A stretch of 64,000 nt of DNA from Siderastrea radians (Eukaryota > Cnidaria > Anthozoa > Scleractinia > Rhizangiidae). Position 1 is the first letter of the stretch; the number at the start of each line of letters is the position of its first letter. Positions 57,505 to 64,000 of this stretch are shown here, one piece after another. The notes beneath the pieces are model-generated. The model ran no database searches. It had not been told where the DNA came from and saw only the letters and a program-made list of their open reading frames with translations. A program made the translations under genes and the position numbers. Location of the stretch: contig OZ024887.1 of NCBI GenBank assembly GCA_964017195.1, forward strand, positions 8,134,032 to 8,198,031, given 5' to 3'.

Positions 57505-58123
57505 GTAACCAAAGCGATTCGATCGAAAATAATCGGCGGTTTTCCATGGAAAATACCTAAAAATTCAAATAAAGTTTGAAGAACCTTACCTGTTATGTGT
57601 TTGCTGTGTTTTTGCCGGTTTTCCGAGCTTGTGGAGGTTGTTTTGAGCGGTAGGTTACAGCGGTATAAACCATCCATGTCCGCCCAAGAACGCCGGAGCA
57701 ACTTCACACGGGAATTCCAATTGCGTGTTCAGCATTTGCACAACGTAGAAATTTAGAGGTAAGAAGTTTGCATTTTGTTCAACATAACTATGACTAGCTT
57801 GCATCTTCTGTTGGTTGTTAGCTCTTTCAGCTAGGTTTATTTGAGAATTATAAGTCATAGCAGTTACTAAGCATTAACAATAACCTCGGATTTTTGGCGC
57901 ATAAATTAGGCTTCAAAAATTATAAACAAACGTAAATTTCGAGCTCTGAATGTAATATTTTTCACACACTAAAATATTTGAGTTTTATCGCTTTCACACA
58001 GCGGCTGCAGACCCTTCTTAAGCCTCTCACAAGCCAACACTCAAGACAACCAACAACATAAACCCAGATTTAATAAACTGGCCTAGTTTCTAAGTGTTGT
58101 GGCTTTCCACTGGCAAGCAGGTC

Positions 58124-58765
58124 CCACGGGGGGGGGGGGGGGGGTACTCCGGATTTCAAGTGACGGGGATAATCGAAGGCTTTTTTTTGGGGGGGGGGTG
58201 TTGAAATTTTCCATCCCGGGATGTTTTTGGGTAGGAAAATTTGGCAAGTATTTTTTGGGGTGGCTTGATTTAAGTAGAGATTTTTTGGGTATTCAAAACA
58301 ATCTTAAGAATTGTGGTAGTGCCTGTGTATCCTGGCCGCGTAGTTCTGCGAATATTAAGTACCGACAACCAAACTTGTTTTGCGGTTGTTTTAATTATAT
58401 TTAACAATGGTGTCACATTACATTGCATCTGTTTCATAAAACCGGCTATACAATAGTCCGCAAAGTGTCCCGGGTGTATTTCACAAGGCTTCAATTCATT
58501 CAACTGATTTCTCATCCATCATGTTTATCACCTGGCTTTATCCTCACTGGAATTCCCTTTTGCTGTAGTAAATTCTTGATATCTTTCGCATGTGACTTGT
58601 GGGTTAATCCTTTCTGGAAATTTTGAGGCTCAAAAATTCGGCATGGGATTTTGGGGGGTTAATTTTTGGGTTCCTTGGAGGCCCTAGGGATTTTTTTGGG
58701 TTGTGATTTTTGCCCCCATTCGATCGATCATCCCCGTCACTTGAAATCCGGAGTACCCCCCTGGG
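58124..58765. mobile_element. G-rich foldback element, 642 bp, inside the 4.5 kb element
   Basis: GGGGGGTACTCCGGATTTCA...GTGACGGGGAT at the left and the inverse at the right. Interior rich in TTTTTTGGGT words. Flanks AAGCAGGTC (58115-58123) and AAGTAGGTG (58766-58774) agree in 7 of 9 bases. The long G run at the left end is likely of uncertain length. Confidence 0.72.
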
Positions 58766-60089
58766 AAGTAGGTGTTCCAGGCTGTTCCATGTTCATGATT
58801 TTTAGGGGAGGCAGAAATGACATCATATCAAGACGAACATGCCCCGATCAAGTTTATGACAGGGGTATCACTTAATATAATTATGGGGTCCACCCTTCGT
58901 ACAGCTGCTATCTAAGTACTTTCAGGAGGGGGAAATGGTTGACCCATAAAAACTGAAGGAATTGATTGTTGTTTGAAACAAAAAAAAACTTCTTTGGGGG
59001 TGTCGCATATGTTCCTTGTCACTCCAAGAAGTACTAATACCTCTTGAAAAGTTGTTCCTGCCAGCATGAATTTCTGACATTATAGTACCTTAAAACCGTA
59101 GAAAGTATCAAGACACGCTGACAATGGTCATTTTTAATTCAAACACCCTAAGTGGTACCAAAGCATGAATTGTAATCACAGTGACCCCTTCACTATACTA
59201 TGGGAGCCCCTCCCCTCTCACCTCCTAGATTAAGTACCACTCTGTAGTAATTGAAGAAAATACAAAGTTTAGAAACATTTCAAAGAGTAGTACAACTGTC
59301 AACCAAATATGATGTTAATATTATCTAGCAAGACTGCCAAGCTGTTAATGGACATATTCAAAGCCCTTCCAGTTTCCACTTTTACTTGGGAAGCTCTCTC
59401 TAATTTTTAAAACCAGAGAAGATGGAATGGCAACTGGGATTTGTCGTCCCAGCTTCATACGTATCCAGTAAGTGTATATTGCCTATAAGCAACATTACTG
59501 TATACATGTTCTGAGAACGAAAGAGGAAACAACAGACTCATAAGAAAGATACACAGATGAGTAAAAGGTAACTCATCAGTAAAGGGATTAAATAAATATG
59601 TCAACTACAAAAATAAATCTATATTAAATAAATAAACAGGTTAGCTAACCAGTAACAACAGTAGAAAAACAACATTAACTCGATTTCACAGTCTTAGAAA
59701 TAATGAAATCACATTTGATTTGTTTAAGCTAAACTTTGAGAGTTTGTTTTTGCTTTCAACTAACAATTATATTACTTATATGTTGTACTGGTAGTACAAC
59801 TGATTGTAAACCCAATACTTGTTAAACCATATACATCAAAGGAGTCATAAAGTGCACAAAGTTGCTAAGAACTTAACAAGGTATACTGTTTATGTAATCA
59901 TGTTCATTCATGTAATAAGGGTTTTTGTAATTGTCATTTCATTATTGTTCCTTGATCTTTTACTACTTTTATGTCACCTTTTGTCAAATATCTTAGTATT
60001 TAACACACAACCTCATAAGCATTGCAACATCTCATCATGTATTAATGAAGGATCTTTTCTCATGAACACAATTTATAGGTGATTCATTT

Positions 60090-60370
60090 TCGGACCAAAA
60101 GATGTAATTTTCCTCCCCACTGGTCCCCTGGTTCCTCCCCTCCTCCCAGAGGTTTTTCTTTCTCTTTTCCCAAGCAAAATTCAACCACAAAGCAGCTCTC
60201 AGTGTGCCCACTGTCAGACCAAACATGTAATTTTCCTTACCCATCTTGAGAACCAGATGTGTAATTTTTCCCACCCATTTTCAGAACTGACAAAACATAA
60301 CTGTCACTCCCGAATCAATTACCATTTTCAGACGTGACTTTTAAGTCAACAACCATTTTCAGAACCAAAA
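60090..60370. repeat. Degenerate tandem array of CATTTTCAGAAC-type units
   Basis: At least six related words (CATTTTCGGACC, ACTGTCAGACC, CATCTTGAGAACC, CATTTTCAGAACT, CATTTTCAGACG, CATTTTCAGAACC) are spaced 30-60 bp apart. Several are followed by TGTAATTTTCC. Confidence 0.55.
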
Positions 60371-61104
60371 AGGGATTAAAACCATATTCATTTGGGTTGC
60401 ACCAATCTATACATGGAGTTTGTTCTCTGCCCCCCTTCCCCCCCCCCCCCAAAAAAAAAGAGCCCAAAGCAAAATTACGTTAATATGTATGTACTCCGGC
60501 CTTCATTTTCAAAATACTGATTATAATCTGTCTCAATGACAGCTGGATTTAAAAAATTCTCTTCATCTGTCTCTAGGACAGAAGAAGAAGAAGACCTTAT
60601 CACAGGATTTGGGAATTGCACGACGGCAAAACACTTTCTCGCCCAGCTGGCATTAGTACACGGTTGCCAAAATTTAAATGCACCTAAATTTTGAGCCTAA
60701 GATTGTATACATGCAAAACAACAAACAAACACAGTCACTAGCACCACTTTGCGATGTAGACAGATACATTCAACAAGATTCAAATACATTCAACAAGAAC
60801 TGCAACCTGTTTTCGGCTATGTTCAAAATTTGAGCTGGATTTCCTGCCGCTGTTGCCGCGAGGATGAAAACCGTACTCACACAGGAACCATAAGAAATAC
60901 ATGTATAAGAAGCTTTGCTTTACTCTAGTCAGTCTAGTCAGTAAGGCATAACAACAAACATCGATCATGATAAGTGTACAAAAGGGCTGCAAAGAACAAC
61001 AAAAATGCTGCAAATAAAGTGGTAACGCATTTATTAACGATTATACGGCGAACTTTTACAGTGTAATGAATAAATAAGCTTAAACGCTCACCATTAAACT
61101 TTAC

Positions 61105-61240
61105 CAATTCCGTCGTTTACTTTCGAAGCCATTGCTGTCGGTCGAATATCATCTGAGATTTTGCAGTCCGATTCTGTGGCAATTAGCTCAAACTGGTATG
61201 GCTCTACATTAAATGCCACAGGTTTGAGCTCCTCCGCCAT
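61105..61240 (-). CDS. Candidate inward-facing first exon at the right end of the 4.5 kb element
   Basis: The minus strand reads MAEELKPVAFNVEPYQFEL...MASKVNDGIG to a TTG/GTAAAG donor (45 codons plus 1 base). It resembles N-termini of cnidarian proteins that begin MAE...PYQFE before a cysteine-rich domain. I recall the style but cannot name the family. The downstream exons are not visible in the element. The position mirrors the THAP exon at the other end. Confidence 0.35.
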
Positions 61241-62324
61241 TTTCAACGCAAAGAAAACGGGTGAAAACAGAGAATTTTCCAAAAAATTACAACAATACTC
61301 TTCAATACTCGCCTTTGGATCTTGAGCTTTCTTTGCTCATCAACAGTGACGTCACAGAATCAGCGATCGTTTCCATTCCTTCCATTTAAGCGCGCGGTCA
61401 TTTCAGAAACGATTTCGTGAAACCTTCGGATATCTTCGTACTTTTGGCTTTATTACTCCTTTTAAGGTCTCAGGAAGGAAAATTTCGGTCCAGTTTGGCT
61501 TTATAATGATTTCTTTTTGTGTCAAGAAGCGTTTAAACGGCTAAAGCGGAATTATCAAAATTTGGGTTTATTTGACCTTTAAGCACAGTTTCATGTTTAC
61601 TTTTTCGTTATAGCTCACTGTGATTACCAAAGAACGTGATAAGCGAAACAGGGCGATGTATCGTCGTAGGTCATCGCTAAATTTCACCCAGAACAGTTGC
61701 TATTTACCCCGCCGTTAGGACGGGGTCTAGTAATACCCGTTTTTTTTATTTTCCATTTTTTTGGTGGTCACTTGCCCCAGACCTCCGGTTTTTGCTCGGC
61801 CAAACATACTCGTCGCGTCTTTTGCTACACAGGCTGTCGTCGCGTCTTTTGCTACACAGGCTAGAGCGTGTATCTTGAGTGACCATAATATCTTTTACAC
61901 CCCGAGGGGAGGGGGGAACGGCGGGGTAATGCCCCTGGGGCTTTTCTTGTTATAGATGAATCAGAACTTCTCAGACTCATCTATAAATAGCAACTGTTCT
62001 CGGTGAAATTCAGCGATCCTACGACAATACATCGTCCTGTTTCCCTCATCACGTTCTTTGGCAATTGTCTTGAGTTATAACGAAGAAGTAAACTTGAAAG
62101 TAAGATTAAATATTTTCCTCGATTCCCCGTTCCCGCTTGTAGAAATAACAATTTTCCTCTCATGTCACAGCGTTATATGTTTACATTCTCGAAACGTAGA
62201 ACAACAAACGTTACAAGCGCATTATAAGCTTATACTTTATTTTGTTTTTCAATTCATTCCGGAGGTGATAGGTGATTAGAATTAGCAGTGTTCCTTCCAA
62301 AAAAATGCAACAAGTCATACGTAC

Positions 62325-62443
62325 CTTTCTTCTTGTCAAACCCATTTTCTTCACGAATCGGTTGATCGTACGCCGATCATGATTAGTTTTCCCGTTGCAT
62401 ACTCAACCCACTCCTGAATTTCGTCCTCGTACACTTCGGGATA
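62325..62443 (-). pseudogene. Transposase exon 2 copy in the right palindrome arm
   Basis: Between a CTGGCAG acceptor and an AAG/GTACGT donor the minus strand reads YPEVYEDEIQEWVEY and then, after a one-base frame slip, NGKTNHDRRTINRFVKKMGLTRRK. That is a second helix-turn-helix of the Tc1-like type. An inverted, more damaged copy (stop codons) lies in the left arm at about 56729-56865. The catalytic DD(E/D) part was not found in the window. Confidence 0.45.
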
Positions 62444-62564
62444 CTGCCAGATTTATACTCGTGGTGAATAACATTGTCGTTTGCTATTTTCAGGTCAGAA
62501 AAGCTAGAATTATTACTTCACACTTCGGTTTACCTTATTCACGAGATTTTAAAACGCACGCTTA

Positions 62565-63043
62565 TGCGCCGATCAATTCGAAAGTTCAACATCCCCCCCT
62601 GGGCAACCCCCCGGGCATTTGAACTTTTGAAGATTGGCTTGTTCAAATTCCCTCCCCTCGGGGCAAGAAAGCCGTTCAAATGCCCCACCAATTAGTAGTG
62701 AACTGCCTCTCCTCAAAGACAAATTTGGTCTTCAATCAAGCACTTTACATGCCTTTCAGAGAAAAATATGCCGTAATGACGCCTTCAATCTTCTTAGTAG
62801 TAAAGACCTTTTCAAAGAGTTATTCACTAACAAAGGCGAAATTCTATCTTGTAAATCCGTCAGACCCTGCAAAAACCGAAAAAAATCACAGGCCTATTAC
62901 GTCAGAACAAGAGATAAATCCGGTTCAAATTCCCTACCCTTCCAACGCAACGTTCAAATTCCCCCCTCCCCGGGCACGATGCACGATCAAATGCCCGGGG
63001 TATGCCCTGGGGGGGATGTTGAAGTTTCGAATTGATCGGCGCA
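62565..63043. mobile_element. G/C-rich palindromic element, 479 bp, TTA duplication
   Basis: TGCGCCGATCAATTCGAAAG and inverse, arms of about 60 bp including TTCAACATCCCCCC and CCCGGGCATTTGA. TTA at 62562-62564 and 63044-63046. Inserted in the right arm of the large palindrome; its empty site is seen in the left arm (GGTAAGC). Confidence 0.85.
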
Positions 63044-63066
63044 TTACCATCGTAGTCCGGCGGCAT

Positions 63067-63659
63067 AGCTGGAAAATTGTGTCATTTTTGTTACTGATGT
63101 CATATTTTGCAGATCTATAGATATACGCAAGATGACTCCATTCTGCTATAGAACCACTCTCAGTTCTCACCGTATGGCCTAAAAACGGCTTTGAAGTTTT
63201 GCCTCGCTGAGACCCCCCGCGAAGATAGGTGGTCCTCTTTCAGTAACTCGGAAATGACACTATAATTTTCACGAAAAAATTGAAATGTTTGTAATAGTTA
63301 AAATATTTACTTCTAACAATGGTAAATTTTGTTGTATTAATGAGCCATTCATACAGAACAATACCAAAAATCAGTGCTCTAATTAAGCGAGGCAAATTGA
63401 ATAGAAACTTTTTGCTTGCTTGTGTGGATACTGGTATTGTCTTCCTTTGCGCGTGTTTCGGCAATATTATTTTCGTAAGGAAAAATTGCCAACCGCATTC
63501 TTAGTGACGCTCTGGTATTACTGGGCCGTGATGTAGGCCAAATATCGAGGAATCAAGCCAAAATGTATCAGTGTCCAGCAGCCGGTTGACTAGAGAAAAT
63601 GCTTATTTTGCCAAGAAAATACAAGCGAGAAGAGGGTATGCCCAGCAAACTCGAAATAG
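63067..63659. other. Non-coding stretch before the right-edge gene fragment
   Basis: No gene, inverted repeat or tandem repeat was recognised here. Confidence 0.4.
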
Positions 63660-64000
63660 AGCAACCGTTGTGCTAGATACATCACACTTCAAAAGGATTT
63701 GAAGAGTTTTTATGAGGCTGGAGAACTTTACCTTGACTCAGCGGAGCTGGATGAAGTAGAGGGTATTGCTGAGACACTTCTGAAGCATAATGCTTCATGG
63801 AATAAGTCATGCCGCGTTAAGTACAACAAATTGAAGAGGCTGGAGAGGAAAAGAAAGCCAACTGAAGGAAAAGTATCGCTGCAACTCGATGATAGTGGAT
63901 AGCGCACAAGATCTGACCTCGCTAGTACGTCTGTAGGAGAGGAAGTCTGTTTCTTTTGCGGGGGAGCAGCCAATGAGGGGAACCCATTATCTCGGGCAAG
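63660..64000 (+). pseudogene. N-terminal fragment of a second member of the 1,563-aa protein family, with an in-frame stop
   Basis: The frame reads NRCARYITLQKD...LKHNASWNKSCRVKYNK..ERKRKP, hits TAG at 63900-63902, then continues in the same frame as RTRSDLASTSVGEEVCFFCGG to the window edge. The layout matches residues about 50-125 of the nested gene: YHRKC versus WNKSC, a basic KRKR segment, RTST...VCIFC versus RTRS...VCFFC. The remainder lies right of base 64,000. The stop suggests a decayed copy. A sequencing error or an intron ending here is a weaker alternative. Confidence 0.55.

Larger units (their letters stand above)
57070..61578. mobile_element. Inner element, 4.5 kb, TTAA duplication, inward-facing exons at both ends
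   Basis: Terminal repeats AGGTCAAATAAACCCAAA (18 bp perfect, then partly conserved). TTAA at 57066-57069 and 61579-61582. The empty site is preserved in the other palindrome arm as TTTAATC. A CRE-like GTGACGTCACTGTTG lies at 57282-57296 and inverted at 61341-61355. The left end carries a decayed THAP exon, the right end a different first exon. The middle (58,770-60,780) shows no gene; a repeated CATTTTCAGAAC motif is at about 60,090-60,370. Confidence 0.8.
56600..63066. mobile_element. Large palindromic transposon remnant split by two later insertions
   Basis: Left arm = about 56600-57069 continuing at 61579-61708. Right arm = 61983-62564 continuing at 63044 to about 63066. Loop = 61709-61982. 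Arms share TCGTGAATAAG, TTCACACTTC-type words, GTGTACGAGGACGAAATTCA, CGATTCGTGAAGAAAATGGG, GGAAAATATTTAA, AAAGAACGTGAT and TCGTCGTAGG (allowing a few changes). Removing the two insertions restores continuous arm alignment across both junctions. The arms carry transposase helix-turn-helix exons. Confidence 0.8.

Overview
The window is nuclear DNA of an animal, most likely a cnidarian and probably a stony coral. It has spliced genes with GT-AG introns, two recognisable animal genes (ILF2 and KIF23), an A+T-rich background and a very dense load of short inverted-repeat DNA transposons. The coral assignment is inference from the style of the repeats and of the large nested gene. Nothing in the window names the species.

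Left end (1-4,140): the first three coding exons of ILF2 (NF45) on the minus strand. The rest of the gene lies beyond base 1. Intron 1 holds a 1.2 kb foldback element. Positions 4,140-10,428 are intergenic and consist of a 1.4 kb foldback element, several perfect hairpins and a MITE with a clean 9-bp target duplication.

Centre (10,429-43,846): one complete minus-strand gene, KIF23 (MKLP1, the kinesin of centralspindlin). I could resolve 33 coding exons that join in frame to 2,598 nt, which is 865 residues plus the stop. Its introns have taken up at least a dozen mobile elements: PIF/Harbinger-like, TTAA-type, hAT-like, 9-bp-duplication foldbacks and a MITE nested inside another element. Intron 28 carries an uninterrupted plus-strand gene of 1,563 codons, antisense to KIF23. 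Its C-terminal third shows all seven acidic positions of a FEN1/XPG-type nuclease followed by a cysteine-rich CXC module. This is the most interesting object in the window. A broken N-terminal piece of a second member of the same family runs off the right edge (63,660-64,000).

Right part (43,847-64,000): mostly repeats. There is one probable host gene, a two-pass membrane protein with a C-terminal PPSY motif that is broken by an apparent one-base insertion (47,523-48,108, minus). From 56,436 to 63,066 there is a stratified composite. A long palindrome whose arms carry Tc1/mariner-like helix-turn-helix exons was split in its left arm by a 4.5 kb element (TTAA duplication, decayed THAP exon at one end, a different inward-facing first exon at the other). 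It was split in its right arm by a 479-bp G/C-rich element (TTA duplication). The inner 4.5 kb element contains a further G-rich foldback.

KIF23 and ILF2 are both minus strand, with about 6 kb between the end of KIF23 and the start of ILF2. The remaining genes are most simply read as mobile or once-mobile cargo.
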